64,000 bases of DNA from Microbacterium sp. C5A9 (GCF_022627955.1 NZ_JABXGD010000008.1:62001-126000); one strand, 5' to 3'; positions 1 through 8,273 are shown, numbered from the stretch's first letter. Numbers and translations are program-made. Notes: a model not told the origin generated them from the letters alone.

Positions 1-257
1 CTCTCGTAGTCGAACCAGCCGACCCAGCCGCCGCGCAGAGGGGGACCCATCGGGTCCGCCGACGGGTCCGCGATGTCGAGCCGGATGTCATCGGGAGCGG
101 CGGCGATCTCGCCCGTACCGATGTAGCTCCAGCCGTCCGTCGCGTCTGCTCCGGCATCCAGCCAGAAGAGGTCCTCGACGTCGGCCTCCAGGGCGACGAA
201 GAGGGCGTCGGGGTCGACCGCGTGGGGCAGGACGCGAGCGGTCAGACGGTCGGGCAC
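1..257 (-). CDS. pabB: Aminodeoxychorismate synthase component I (PabB-like), 5' part only
   Basis: This is a minus-strand gene cut by the window edge; only the first 85 codons are present. From a GTG at 257 the product begins VPDRLTARVLPHAVDPD and runs to a GGWVGWFDYE motif at the edge, which matches the N-terminal domain of chorismate-binding PabB proteins (usually written GGxxGxxxYE). The family turns chorismate plus ammonia into aminodeoxychorismate for folate synthesis. Component I of anthranilate synthase has a similar N-terminus and cannot be excluded, because the catalytic domain lies outside. A TAGGCT hexamer on the minus strand sits 6 nt before the GTG, so the mRNA is probably leaderless. 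The gene diverges from the DedA gene. Confidence 0.7.
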   Translation of the reverse strand, partial: MPDRLTARVLPHAVDPDALFVALEADVEDLFWLDAGADATDGWSYIGTGEIAAAPDDIRLDIADPSADPMGPPLRGGWVGWFDYE

Positions 258-263
258 GTTCTC

Positions 264-269
264 AGCCTA
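264..269 (-). promoter_or_regulatory. -10 element for leaderless pabB
   Basis: TAGGCT on the minus strand, separated from the GTG start at 257 by exactly 6 nt. This puts the expected transcript start at the start codon. No Shine-Dalgarno is possible. Confidence 0.55.
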
Positions 270-286
270 GGCCTCCCCCGCTCCCG

Positions 287-292
287 TATTCT
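287..292 (+). promoter_or_regulatory. -10 element for leaderless dedA gene
   Basis: TATTCT, exactly 6 nt before the GTG at 299. An AAGGAG overlaps the start codon and is too close to act as a ribosome binding site, which also favours a leaderless transcript. Confidence 0.55.
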
Positions 293-298
293 CAAGGA

Positions 299-976
299 GT
301 GGATGACCTGCTGCTGTGGCTGTTCGACCTGATCCAGTCGATCGACCCGGTCACGCGCACACTCATCGCCGGAGTGGCGGTGATGCTCGAGACGAGCATC
401 CTCATCGGTCTCGTGGTTCCCGGCGACACGATCGTCATCATCGCCTCCATGGGGGTCTCCGGGCTCGTCGAGGCGATCGCGATGGTGATCGCCGTGGTCA
501 TCGGCGCTCTGATCGGCGAGAGCATCGGCTTCTGGCTCGGGCGCTGGGTCGGGCCGCACATCCGCCAGTCGTGGATCGGTCGTCGTGTGGGTGAGGCGAA
601 CTGGGTACGGGCGGAGAACTACCTCGCCCGTCGGGGCGGCATCGCGATCTTCCTCTCGCGCTTCCTGCCTGTGCTGCATTCTCTGGTGCCGCTCACCGTC
701 GGCATGAGCCACTACTCGTATCGCCGCTTCATCGCCTGGACGACGCCGGCGTGCCTGCTCTGGGCCACCGCGTATGTCAGCATCACCTCGCTCGCCGCGG
801 GCAGCTTCCGTGAGCTCGTCGACCGGGTCCACTTCGCCGGCTACGTCTTCGTCGGCATCATCGCCCTGTTCCTCGTGCTCGCCTTCGTGGGCAAGAAGGT
901 CCTCGCCCGCCGCGAAGCCCGCCACCTCGAGGCCGGGGACGCCGACACGCAGAGCAGCGCGGACGTGAAAGACTGA
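299..976 (+). CDS. DedA family membrane protein
   Basis: A 225-residue integral membrane protein of the DedA/VTT family, whose better-known members flip or recycle undecaprenyl phosphate and other lipid phosphates. Visible features: a short amphipathic N-terminus, E31 followed by PGD at 41-43 in the first re-entrant/TM block, a second TM block at about 56-85, the family FxxRFxP motif as FLSRFLP at 118-124, then VPLTVGM and two C-terminal TM helices (about 150-205). The usual PxxR reads PVLH here, so His127 replaces the arginine. The tail is short and charged. It is first in a plus-strand run with the APP1-type gene 4 nt downstream, which suggests co-transcription and a shared lipid-phosphate theme (inference). 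Confidence 0.9.
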   Translation: MDDLLLWLFDLIQSIDPVTRTLIAGVAVMLETSILIGLVVPGDTIVIIASMGVSGLVEAIAMVIAVVIGALIGESIGFWLGRWVGPHIRQSWIGRRVGEANWVRAENYLARRGGIAIFLSRFLPVLHSLVPLTVGMSHYSYRRFIAWTTPACLLWATAYVSITSLAAGSFRELVDRVHFAGYVFVGIIALFLVLAFVGKKVLARREARHLEAGDADTQSSADVKD

Positions 977-980
977 AGCA

Positions 981-2006
981 ATGGCTTCCGCACCCCCGGC
1001 GCCCCGGATCCACTGGTTCGCGCGTCTCGAACACCGCTTCCACGTGTGGCGAGAGGGACGAGCGCGCCGTAAAGGTCGCACGGCGACCATCCTCCCGTTC
1101 CCCGGATACGGCGGTCCCGGCTGGGTGCGCGTGGTCGGACGCGTGCTGATCGTCCCGCCACAGCGACGGACGAAGGACGGCGAACCCGCGAGTGTGCGGG
1201 GCTGGCGAAGCTTCGTCGGCATCCCGGTGAGCTTCGCGAAGGTCACGGTGCAGATCGGCGACGCGGTGCACCACGTCATCGCCGACCGCGGCGGCGTGAT
1301 CGATTCCGTGGTCGAGTCGACGCTCGAGCCCGGATGGCAGACCTTCACGTTCTCGGTCGAGGGACAGGAGCCCGTCGAGACCACGGCCTTCGTCGTCTCG
1401 GAGTCCACCCGGTTCGGCATCGTGTCCGACGTCGACGACACCGTGATGGTCACCGCTCTCCCCCGCCCGTTCATCGCCGCGTGGAACTCCTTCGTCGTCG
1501 ACGAGCATGCCCGCCTCCCCGTGCCCGGCATGGCCGTCCTGCTCGACCAGGTGCTGCGTGAGCATCCCGGCGCCCCCATGATCTACCTGTCGACGGGTGC
1601 CTGGAATGTGGCTCCCACACTGACGCGATTCCTCGGGCGCCACCTGTTCCCCGCCGGATCCATGCTCCTCACCGACTGGGGCCCGACGCATGACCGGTGG
1701 TTCCGCAGCGGCCGCGAGCACAAGCTCACCAACCTGCGCCGTCTGGCGGTCGAGTTCCCCGACATGAAGTGGCTGCTCATCGGCGATGACGGGCAGCACG
1801 ATGAGTCGATCTACTCCCAGTTCATGGACGAGCATCCCGACTCCGTCGCCGGTGTCGCCATCCGCCGCCTCCTGCCTGCCGAGGCGGTGCTGGCCGGTGG
1901 TCGTGCCGGACGCGAGCCGCACTCCGAGGACGTCGCCCCCTGGGTGAGCGCCGAAGACGGTGCCGGCCTGCGCGACCTGCTCGGCGAAGCCGGCATCCTG
2001 CGCTGA
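981..2006 (+). CDS. APP1-type phosphatase domain protein (DUF2183)
   Basis: A 341-residue protein of the APP1 catalytic-domain family (HAD-like; yeast APP1 is a Mg-dependent phosphatidate phosphatase). The nucleophile motif DxDxT is DVDDT at 150-154, inside FGIVSDVDDTVM. STGAWN at about 204 and the C-terminal LLIGDDGQHDE at about 263-273 fit HAD motifs II and IV. The N-terminal 140 residues form a basic segment followed by a beta-rich domain, as in bacterial members. No signal peptide or TM helix is evident, so it is probably cytosolic or membrane-associated. It starts 4 nt after dedA stops and is followed after 1 nt by the next gene, so the three are likely an operon. The natural substrate in bacteria is not established. 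Confidence 0.85.
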   Translation: MASAPPAPRIHWFARLEHRFHVWREGRARRKGRTATILPFPGYGGPGWVRVVGRVLIVPPQRRTKDGEPASVRGWRSFVGIPVSFAKVTVQIGDAVHHVIADRGGVIDSVVESTLEPGWQTFTFSVEGQEPVETTAFVVSESTRFGIVSDVDDTVMVTALPRPFIAAWNSFVVDEHARLPVPGMAVLLDQVLREHPGAPMIYLSTGAWNVAPTLTRFLGRHLFPAGSMLLTDWGPTHDRWFRSGREHKLTNLRRLAVEFPDMKWLLIGDDGQHDESIYSQFMDEHPDSVAGVAIRRLLPAEAVLAGGRAGREPHSEDVAPWVSAEDGAGLRDLLGEAGILR

Positions 2007-2007
2007 G

Positions 2008-2877
2008 ATGATCCTCTCCCGCTCCGAGTGGCAGAGTCGCGAGTCCGCTCACCAGGAGCGGGCGGACGCGCTCACCGCCGCGCATCGTGAGAGAGCGGCG
2101 CGCGGGCAGAAGCATCCGGTCTGGGATTTCCTCTTCACCTATTACTCCTACAAGCCGCCGCAACTGCGACGGTGGCACCCCGGAGCAGGCGTCGAACTCG
2201 CAGACGCCTCCGACCGTGCGAGCTGGCGCTGGTACTCGCCGGGCGCGACTCCCGACGGGATGGTGCCCGATGCGGCCGCCTTCGCGCGCGAGAAGCCCGA
2301 TCTCGCGGCGCTGGTCGAGCGGATGCTCCGGCGCACCGCTTCTCGCCCCGGGCAGTTCGGATGCTTCGGACTGCACGAATGGGCCATGGTCTACCGCGCG
2401 GACGCGCATCGCCACCCCGTGCCTCTGCGACTCGGCCAGTCGGCGACCGACGCGGTCGTCGAGAGCCACGAGCTGCGCTGCACGCACTTCGATGCGTTCC
2501 GGTTCTTCACCCCTGAGGCCGTCCCCCGCAACCGCGCGCCGTTGAGCCGCGACGATCAGCCGCTCTTCGAGCAGCCCGGCTGCCTGCACGCCGGGATGGA
2601 CCTGTACAAGTGGGCGCTGAAGCTGGGGCCGCTCGTGCCGGGTGAGCTTCTGCTCGATGCCTTCGAGCACGCACGCGACATCCGGCTGCTCGACATGCAG
2701 GCGGCCCCCTACGACCTGGCGGACTGGGGCATCGTCCCCGTGCCCATCGAGACCGCAGAGGGCAAGGCCGAGTACGTCCGCCGCCAACGGGTGTTCGCCG
2801 ACCGAGGGGCACACCTCCGCTCAGCGCTGCTGGATGCGTGGCACGAAGCAGACCTGCGGGTCACCGCCGACGCCTGA
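2008..2877 (+). CDS. Conserved actinobacterial protein, often labelled 3-methyladenine DNA glycosylase
   Basis: A 289-residue protein starting at ATG 2008, one base after the APP1 gene stops. It carries the segment HPVWDFLFTYY at about 35-45 followed by LRRWHPG, which I recognise from an actinobacterial family that databases often name 3-methyladenine DNA glycosylase. I see no helix-hairpin-helix with GPD or other classical glycosylase signature, so that label should be treated as unproven. The middle contains GQFGCFGLHEWAMVY and a C-terminal block DLADWGIVPVPIETAEGKAEY, both rich in aromatic and acidic residues. It looks cytosolic. The tight spacing suggests co-expression with the DedA and APP1 genes. 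Confidence 0.6.
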   Translation: MILSRSEWQSRESAHQERADALTAAHRERAARGQKHPVWDFLFTYYSYKPPQLRRWHPGAGVELADASDRASWRWYSPGATPDGMVPDAAAFAREKPDLAALVERMLRRTASRPGQFGCFGLHEWAMVYRADAHRHPVPLRLGQSATDAVVESHELRCTHFDAFRFFTPEAVPRNRAPLSRDDQPLFEQPGCLHAGMDLYKWALKLGPLVPGELLLDAFEHARDIRLLDMQAAPYDLADWGIVPVPIETAEGKAEYVRRQRVFADRGAHLRSALLDAWHEADLRVTADA

Positions 2878-2936
2878 CCGCCCGGCATCCCCTCAGCGTT
2901 CCGAGGCGTTCCGCCCGAGCCGACCGCCCGGCACCG

Positions 2937-4172
2937 TCACGGCCCCGCGTCGACCGGTGCGCACTCGGTGCACAGGATCCAGTCGGCGGCCGAGGCGCTG
3001 GACGTCAGCCGCAGCGTCATGACCCGCGTCGCGGCATCGGCGAGTCGGTCTGCGGGCAGCGCGCCGGACTCGACGGCGGCGGCGACACCGCTGGCGATCT
3101 GGCCCGCCGTCTGATCGGTCGAACCGGCGATCATGAGCACGAGGTCGGTGCCCGCGTCGAGAGCGGCGATCGCGTTGGCCACCGGATCCGCATACTCGGG
3201 GATGCCGGAGGACTGGAGCATCCCGAGGTCGTCGCTGACGATGACTCCGTCGAAGCCGAGCTCTTCACGCGCGATCTCATGCCACCGCGGCGACAGCGAT
3301 GCCGGCGCGGGATCGATCGACGTGTAGGCGAGGTGTCCGAACATGAGCACCGAGGCCCCCGCATCGATGCCCTGCGCGAAGGGGATCGCATCGGATGCTC
3401 GCCACTCGTCGAGAGTCTCGGCAGTGGTGGGGATCGCATGGTGCGAGTCTCCGGGTGCTGCGCCGTGTCCAGGGAAGTGCTTGAGGGTGGAAGCGAGGAA
3501 CCGCTCCTGCGCGACCGTGGCAGCGACGACGCGATCGGCCGCGGATCGCGGGTCGACACCCAGCGCTCGGCCGAAGATGAAAGACGACGGGTCGGCGGTG
3601 ACGTCGGCGACGGTCCCGAAGTTGACGCTGATGCCCGCCTGCGCGACGAGGGACCCGCGCGCGGAGAACGCCGCCGTCGCTTGTTCGACCGGGAGCGACT
3701 TCAGCGTCGTCGATGCGGCGAAGTCGTCGCCACCGAGTCGCGAGACGATACCGCCCTCCTGGTCGATCGCGATGAGCGGCGGGAGGTCGGGATCGGGTGC
3801 GAGAGCGGTGGTGATGGCCCTCAGTTCGGCGTCGGTCGCCGGGATGTTGCCGCCCATGAGGATGAATCCGCCCAGCCCCTGAGCCATGTAGGAGTTCAGG
3901 GCTGCGAGGTCCGTGGTGGGGATGTGCCCCATCACGACGCTGGCGGCCTGCTCGGCCGTCGTCATGGCGGCCACCATCTCGGCGGCGCGCTCTTCGGGCC
4001 CCTGCGCCGGGCTCTCCGCGGACTCGAAAAACATGCCCGGACGCGCCCCGCCATCGCCCGCGCGGACTGCGGCGTCGCTCCCCGCAGCGCCGATTGCGCT
4101 CGCAGGAGCCGTCAGCGTGGCGACGGCGACGAGTGCACCCGCCACGGCGGCCCGGACACCGCGCCGCGACAT
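2937..4172 (-). CDS. Glycoside hydrolase family 3, NagZ-like beta-N-acetylhexosaminidase
   Basis: A 411-residue exported GH3 N-terminal-domain protein. Residues 1-28 form a signal peptide (MSRRGVRAAVAG then a hydrophobic run and an ASA-type site). GH3 motifs follow: FILMGGNI near 100, AIDQEGG near 135, KHFPGHG near 230 with the downstream DSHH that supplies the NagZ general-acid histidine, and VIVSDDLGM near 310 with the nucleophile Asp. This is the one-domain NagZ type, which removes GlcNAc from peptidoglycan fragments; a signal peptide is common in Gram-positive members. The upstream oxidoreductase gene ends 5 nt before this start, so the two are probably co-transcribed. Confidence 0.88.
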   Translation of the reverse strand: MSRRGVRAAVAGALVAVATLTAPASAIGAAGSDAAVRAGDGGARPGMFFESAESPAQGPEERAAEMVAAMTTAEQAASVVMGHIPTTDLAALNSYMAQGLGGFILMGGNIPATDAELRAITTALAPDPDLPPLIAIDQEGGIVSRLGGDDFAASTTLKSLPVEQATAAFSARGSLVAQAGISVNFGTVADVTADPSSFIFGRALGVDPRSAADRVVAATVAQERFLASTLKHFPGHGAAPGDSHHAIPTTAETLDEWRASDAIPFAQGIDAGASVLMFGHLAYTSIDPAPASLSPRWHEIAREELGFDGVIVSDDLGMLQSSGIPEYADPVANAIAALDAGTDLVLMIAGSTDQTAGQIASGVAAAVESGALPADRLADAATRVMTLRLTSSASAADWILCTECAPVDAGP

Positions 4173-4177
4173 GGCCC

Positions 4178-4834
4178 TCAGGCTCGGAACACGTCGGCGA
4201 TCGGCGTCGAGTCGTCGTCGCCTCCGTTGCCGAAGCGGATCGTTCGGCCGAAGGTCGTGGGGTTGCCGAGTGCTTCGGCGATCACCGCTGCGACATCGGC
4301 GCGCGACACCTCACCCTTGCCCTCGGGGTCGAGGAGGATGCGCCCCGTCGGCTCGTCGAAGGTGAGCGTGCCGGGGCCGAGGATGGTGCCGTCGAGTTCG
4401 GTGCCGCGCAGGTGCTCGTCGGCCGCCCACTTGGCGTCGGCGTACGGGAAGAAGTCGGAATCCTCCGGCACACCGTGGTCGGCCTTCGAGCCGATCCACG
4501 AGACCATGACGTAGCGCTTCACGTCGGCCTCGGACGCAGCGTCCATCGTGCGGATCGCTGCATCGCGGTCGACCGCATACGTGCGCTCCGCCGAGCCGCC
4601 ACCCGCTCCTGCGGACCAGACCACGGCATCGTGCCCACGGATGATCTCGGCGAGCTCGCCCGTTCCGAGCTTCTCGATGTCTGCGACCAGCGCGTGCGCG
4701 CCGCCCTGCTCGACCTCGGCGACATGATCGGGATTGCGGATCACCGCCGTGACCTCGTCGCCTCGAGCGACCAGGATCGGAGCGAGCAACAGGGCGATGC
4801 GGCCGTGGCCGCCGAAGACGATGATGCGCGACAT
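4178..4834 (-). CDS. NAD(P)-binding oxidoreductase, atypical SDR (NmrA/YhfK-like)
   Basis: A 218-residue Rossmann-fold protein starting MSRIIVFGGHGRIA at ATG 4834. The dinucleotide motif GGHGRIA lies at 8-14, VIRNPDH at about 35 marks the end of strand 2, and DAVVWSAGAG and YVMVSWIGSK follow as in SDR_a5-type NAD(P)H-binding proteins that lack a classical YxxxK. An upstream in-frame extension is possible, but a TAGGGT hexamer 7 nt before ATG 4834 and an adjacent GGAGG support the shorter form. It precedes the NagZ-like gene by 5 nt. The substrate is unknown. Confidence 0.8.
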   Translation of the reverse strand: MSRIIVFGGHGRIALLLAPILVARGDEVTAVIRNPDHVAEVEQGGAHALVADIEKLGTGELAEIIRGHDAVVWSAGAGGGSAERTYAVDRDAAIRTMDAASEADVKRYVMVSWIGSKADHGVPEDSDFFPYADAKWAADEHLRGTELDGTILGPGTLTFDEPTGRILLDPEGKGEVSRADVAAVIAEALGNPTTFGRTIRFGNGGDDDSTPIADVFRA

Positions 4835-4841
4835 GTCCTCC

Positions 4842-4847
4842 ACCCTA
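4842..4847 (-). promoter_or_regulatory. -10 element before the SDR-nagZ pair
   Basis: TAGGGT on the minus strand, 7 nt before the ATG at 4834. Transcription would begin at or within a base of the start codon. Confidence 0.4.
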
Positions 4848-4892
4848 CGCGCCCTGACCGACAGCGGCTCCGCGCAGGTCGACACGGTCTGC

Positions 4893-5420
4893 TCAGCGCG
4901 GCCCCTGCGAACTGTCGATCACGAACGCCTGCGGGTGGTCGGGCAGGTAGCGCACGACGACCGGCTCGCCCGAGGGCAGATAGGTGTCGCGGTCCGGGTA
5001 GACGGCCGGGGTGAAGAAGTTGCTCTCGATCGTGTACTCGACGCCGCTCGAGGTCGTGAAGGTCACCCAGTCGCCATCCACCGTTCCTGTCGTGGGCTGG
5101 CCGTGCTCGTGGATGTACGCGCGGGTGACGGGCACACCCGTGAGGCTCAGGATGCCGATCACCAGATTCCCGAGCATGATGACGGCGAGGATCCTGAACA
5201 CGATGCGGCGAACGGTGCCCCAGACCTGCCCGCGCGTCGCATCGTCGCGATGCAGGAGCCCCTCCCGTTCTCGGATGCGGCGCAGCGATACGCCCGGCGT
5301 GCTGCGCGACGCCGACATGGCGAACAGGCCGAGGAGGGAGAAGCCCGCGATGAACACCATCACGTATCCGCGAGAGGCGGGGAAGTTCACGAGCCAGATC
5401 AGGGTGTCGAGGATGTTCAT
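4893..5420 (-). CDS. DUF3592-like two-TM membrane protein
   Basis: A 175-residue protein from ATG 5420. It has a TM helix at about 20-38 (YVMVFIAGFSLLGLFAMSA), a basic loop, and a second helix at about 70-92 (IVFRILAVIMLGNLVIGIL). A C-terminal beta domain follows with TGTVDGDWVTFTTSSGVEY and a GEPVVVRYLPDHP motif, the pattern seen in DUF3592-type domains (inference). The start overlaps the stop of the upstream membrane gene in an ATGA, so translation is coupled. A longer reading frame exists upstream but only out-of-frame within that gene. Function unknown. Confidence 0.75.
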   Translation of the reverse strand: MNILDTLIWLVNFPASRGYVMVFIAGFSLLGLFAMSASRSTPGVSLRRIREREGLLHRDDATRGQVWGTVRRIVFRILAVIMLGNLVIGILSLTGVPVTRAYIHEHGQPTTGTVDGDWVTFTTSSGVEYTIESNFFTPAVYPDRDTYLPSGEPVVVRYLPDHPQAFVIDSSQGPR

Positions 5421-6208
5421 CGGTCCCGCTCCTTCTCGATCGTCACGGCCACGGTCTGCGGATCCTCCCGGCGGTAGAAGGCCCAGATCGGCGCCCCCAC
5501 CTGGAAACGCGAGATCGCCTCGGGGTAGGCGAACACCGACGTCTCCGCCTCCCACGTCGACGCCCCTTCCGGGGCCATGAGCACCCGGAGCGCGAGCTCG
5601 CTCTGTCCTTCGAGCCGTCTGCCGGTGGGGCGCACCTCGAGGACGGATGCCGGCACCTGGATGCCGGTCGTCCGCGCCTTCACGAGACGCGGGGCGATGA
5701 GACCCCGATCGATGCGCCATTGCAGCATGGCCTCGTGCACGGTCGGGTCGGTCACATCCGCGAGCTCGACCGTGTCGTGATCGGTGACACCGTACCGCAC
5801 GGGAACGGGCTGGCCGACCTGGAGTCCGGCCAGGTCAGCGGTGTCCAACAGCATCCTGAGTTGCCCGATGAAGTCGTCTCCGGCGGCGGGGGTGACCCGG
5901 ATGAACAGGTCGTACTGCGGCATGTCGTTGACCGTCAGGCCGGTGCGGGAGATCTCGACGATGTGTCCCGCCGCGACGAGCGAGTCGCCGCGCACCTTCC
6001 GCCGACGTCCGAAGCCCGACATCGTTCCGCCGAACGTGAGGATCAGGCCCCAGGCGACGCCGATCATGATCGGAGCCCCCAGAGTGTCCTCACCGCCGAA
6101 CGGCAGGATCGACTCGCGCTGATCGACGCCGAAGAGCCCTTCGCCCGTCCAGATCAGCAGCCATGCGGACAGCAGCAGCCAGACGATCAGGATCACCACA
6201 CGCAGCAT
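5417..6208 (-). CDS. Membrane protein with two repeated beta-type soluble domains
   Basis: A 263-residue protein starting MLRVVILIVWLLLSAWLLI. It has two N-terminal TM helices (about 3-20 and 45-62), then a soluble region with two similar halves: one ends GLQVGQPVPVRYGVTDHDTV and the other RFQVGAPIWAFYRREDPQTV. Both halves resemble the GEPVxVRYxPxDP end of the downstream DUF3592-like protein, so the pair may share one domain type (inference). The gene overlaps the next by 4 nt. A TACGCT hexamer 6 nt before the ATG points to a leaderless mRNA. Function unknown. Confidence 0.75.
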   Translation of the reverse strand: MLRVVILIVWLLLSAWLLIWTGEGLFGVDQRESILPFGGEDTLGAPIMIGVAWGLILTFGGTMSGFGRRRKVRGDSLVAAGHIVEISRTGLTVNDMPQYDLFIRVTPAAGDDFIGQLRMLLDTADLAGLQVGQPVPVRYGVTDHDTVELADVTDPTVHEAMLQWRIDRGLIAPRLVKARTTGIQVPASVLEVRPTGRRLEGQSELALRVLMAPEGASTWEAETSVFAYPEAISRFQVGAPIWAFYRREDPQTVAVTIEKERDR

Positions 6209-6214
6209 GCCCTC

Positions 6215-6220
6215 AGCGTA
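6215..6220 (-). promoter_or_regulatory. -10 element for leaderless membrane-protein pair
   Basis: TACGCT on the minus strand, exactly 6 nt before the ATG at 6208. Confidence 0.5.
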
Positions 6221-6318
6221 GCGGCCGGCGTCGGGGCCGCGTCGGACGAGGCGCCCTGGCCGGCCCGGCAGCGAATCCGGGTGGTGGACCGGATCGGGGC
6301 TCCGAGCGGAGCATCTGC

Positions 6319-7383
6319 TCAGACCGTGCGGAGCGCCGCCGACCTCAGCGCCGCCTGCACGCCCTTCGCTGCCGAGCGGCCGGCCCGATTCGCGCCGATG
6401 GTGCTCGCAGAGGGGCCGTAGCCCACCAGTTGGATGCGATGGTCCTTCACGGCCGTGGTTCCTCGGCCGGCACGATCGAGCTGGATCCCTCCCGACTCGC
6501 TCCTCAGGTGCAGCGGTGCCAGGTGCGCGATCGCCGGTCGGAACCCTGTCGCCCAGAGGATGACGTCGACCCGCTCGAAGGAGCCGTCCGCCCAGCGCAC
6601 GCCGTCGGGTTCGATGCGCGCGAACATCGGACGCCGAGCGTCATAGGCGCCGAGCCGTTCGGCCTCGCGCTCCTGGTCCCGCAGCATGAGACCCGTGACG
6701 CTCACCACGCTCTCCGGGGGGAGCCCGCGGGCGACCCGCTGCTCGACGAGCGCGACCGCCGCGGCACCGGCCTCGGGCGTGAAGTCGTCAGTACGCCAGA
6801 TCGGCGACCGCCGCGTGGCCCACAGCGTGTCGGTGATCGGTGCGAGCGCCCCGAGGAACTGTACTGCCGAGGCACCTCCCCCGACGACGAGCACGCGCGA
6901 CCCGACGAAGTGCTCAGGACCCGGATAGTCGACCGTATGCAGCTGCTCGCCGAGGAACGTCTCCATGCCCGGGTAGTGAGGCAGGAAGGGATGCGTCCAC
7001 GTCCCGGTCGCGTTGACGAGTGTGCGCGCACGCCACTGCCGCTCTCCCGCGGTCACGACCAGCACGCCCTCGTCGTCCTCGACCCGTTCGACCATCACCG
7101 GGCGGACGACCGGCAGCCGATGGCGACGCTCGTAGGCCGCGAAGTACTCGGGCACCGCCTGGTTCGCGCGTCGGCTGTCGAGGGGCGGCGGGGCGTCTCC
7201 CGGAAGCTCCGCGACGCCATGGACGTCGCGCATCGTCAGCGCATCCCAGCGATGCCGCCACGCCCCACCCGGCTCGGTGTCGCCGTCGAGCACGACATGC
7301 GAGATGCCGAGACGCGTCAGGTGGAAGGACGCCGACAGTCCGGCCTGCCCTGCACCGATCACGATGCTGTCGAGGAGGTTCAC
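6319..7383 (-). CDS. FAD-dependent monooxygenase/oxidoreductase of the FMO family
   Basis: A roughly 354-residue flavoprotein. The FAD-binding GxGxxG is GAGQAG at 10-15 from the GTG at 7383, the acceptor residues follow in VVLDGDTEPGGAWRHRW, and the NADP-type second Rossmann motif is VLVVGGGASAVQF near 170. ATGFRP near 300 is the typical ATG motif of flavin monooxygenases. A longer version from a GTG at 7422 is possible; I chose 7383 because the family motif then sits about 10 residues in. Similar proteins oxidise small nucleophiles or act on ketones, and the substrate cannot be told here. No partner gene is obvious. Confidence 0.82.
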   Translation of the reverse strand: MNLLDSIVIGAGQAGLSASFHLTRLGISHVVLDGDTEPGGAWRHRWDALTMRDVHGVAELPGDAPPPLDSRRANQAVPEYFAAYERRHRLPVVRPVMVERVEDDEGVLVVTAGERQWRARTLVNATGTWTHPFLPHYPGMETFLGEQLHTVDYPGPEHFVGSRVLVVGGGASAVQFLGALAPITDTLWATRRSPIWRTDDFTPEAGAAAVALVEQRVARGLPPESVVSVTGLMLRDQEREAERLGAYDARRPMFARIEPDGVRWADGSFERVDVILWATGFRPAIAHLAPLHLRSESGGIQLDRAGRGTTAVKDHRIQLVGYGPSASTIGANRAGRSAAKGVQAALRSAALRTV

Positions 7384-7446
7384 GAGAGGGTAAACAGGAA
7401 CGACGGCACCGTTGTTCCGCACATCACGGCGCGAGCTCCGGAGGCC

Positions 7447-7887
7447 TCAGAGCGCGATCTGGTAGTGCGTGTACCCGGTGTGGGTGGCGACACGGTCGTA
7501 CAGCGCACGGGCGGTCTCGTTGCCCTCCTGCGTCAGCCAGTACACCTTCGCGCATCCCCGTGCGGCCGCCCACTCACGGACGTGTGAGATCAGCGACCGT
7601 CCTGCGCCCGCTCCCCGTGACTCGGGATCGACGAAGAGGTCCTCGAGGTAGCAGTACTCGCCGCGACTCCAGGTCGCCGGGTGCGTGAGCCAGTGCACGA
7701 TGCCCAGCGCACGACCATCGTCATCCCGAGCGATGGCCCCGTGCAGCTCCTCGTCCATCACGATCCGGGAGAAGGTCTCCGCGGTGACCTCGCCATCGAT
7801 CTCGGCACCGTAGAACGTGAGATAGCCGGACCACAGGCCGGACCACTCGTCGAAGTCGTTCTCGGTGATGGGGCTGATCATCGTCAT
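7447..7887 (-). CDS. GNAT family N-acetyltransferase
   Basis: A 146-residue single-domain GNAT protein starting MTMISPITENDFDEW. Motif A, which binds acetyl-CoA, is LEDLFVDPESRGAGAGRSLI at about 85-104 with the RGxGxG loop. Motif B is VYWLTQEGNETARALYDRVA near 120, the pattern common in actinobacterial GNATs that acetylate small amines or protein N-termini. The acceptor is unknown. A TAGTGT hexamer lies exactly 6 nt before the ATG, so the transcript is probably leaderless. Confidence 0.88.
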   Translation of the reverse strand: MTMISPITENDFDEWSGLWSGYLTFYGAEIDGEVTAETFSRIVMDEELHGAIARDDDGRALGIVHWLTHPATWSRGEYCYLEDLFVDPESRGAGAGRSLISHVREWAAARGCAKVYWLTQEGNETARALYDRVATHTGYTHYQIAL

Positions 7888-7893
7888 GCCCCC

Positions 7894-7899
7894 ACACTA
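7894..7899 (-). promoter_or_regulatory. -10 element for leaderless GNAT gene
   Basis: TAGTGT on the minus strand, exactly 6 nt before the ATG at 7887. Confidence 0.5.
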
Positions 7900-8006
7900 T
7901 TCATCCGTCCACGGCGACGCGCCCGGGAGACGAGCCCCGATTGGTGTTGCGCTCGATCCGTGTAGTACTCTGTTCAAGTTGCTTCGGGAGTTCACGAAGC
8001 GATTCT

Positions 8007-8079
8007 GGGCCTGTGGCGCAGCTGGTAGCGCACCTGCATGGCATGCAGGGGGTCAGGGGTTCGAGTCCCCTCAGGTCCA
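8007..8079 (+). tRNA. tRNA-Ala(GGC)
   Basis: A 73-nt cloverleaf with acceptor GGGCCTG pairing CAGGTCC (one G-U), a D arm with GCGCAGCTGGTAGCGC, anticodon stem CCTGC/GCAGG with loop ATGGCAT (anticodon GGC at 8040-8042), and a T arm with GGTTCGAGTCC. Discriminator is A. CCA is not encoded. A TACTCT at 7966-7971 is a likely -10 element. Confidence 0.97.
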
Positions 8080-8084
8080 CAACG

Positions 8085-8112
8085 AAACCCGCGAGAGATC
8101 GCGGGTTTTCTT
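8085..8112 (+). terminator. Rho-independent terminator after tRNA-Ala
   Basis: Perfect 10-bp stem (8085-8094 with 8099-8108) with a GAGA tetraloop, running into a T-rich TTTTCTTG. It follows the tRNA by 5 nt. Confidence 0.9.
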
Positions 8113-8273
8113 GTATCCGGCCCGAGCGTGCGCCGACAGTGCTCCGCGCAGACCGGCCCTCCCCCGCAGCGCCCTCCGCGCGAGAGCCCGCTGCCACATG
8201 CGGTGGGTCCAGGACACCGGACGCCAGGGGCTTGCGATCCCCCCGAGAGCCGGATAGAAAGACCAAGGCCACG

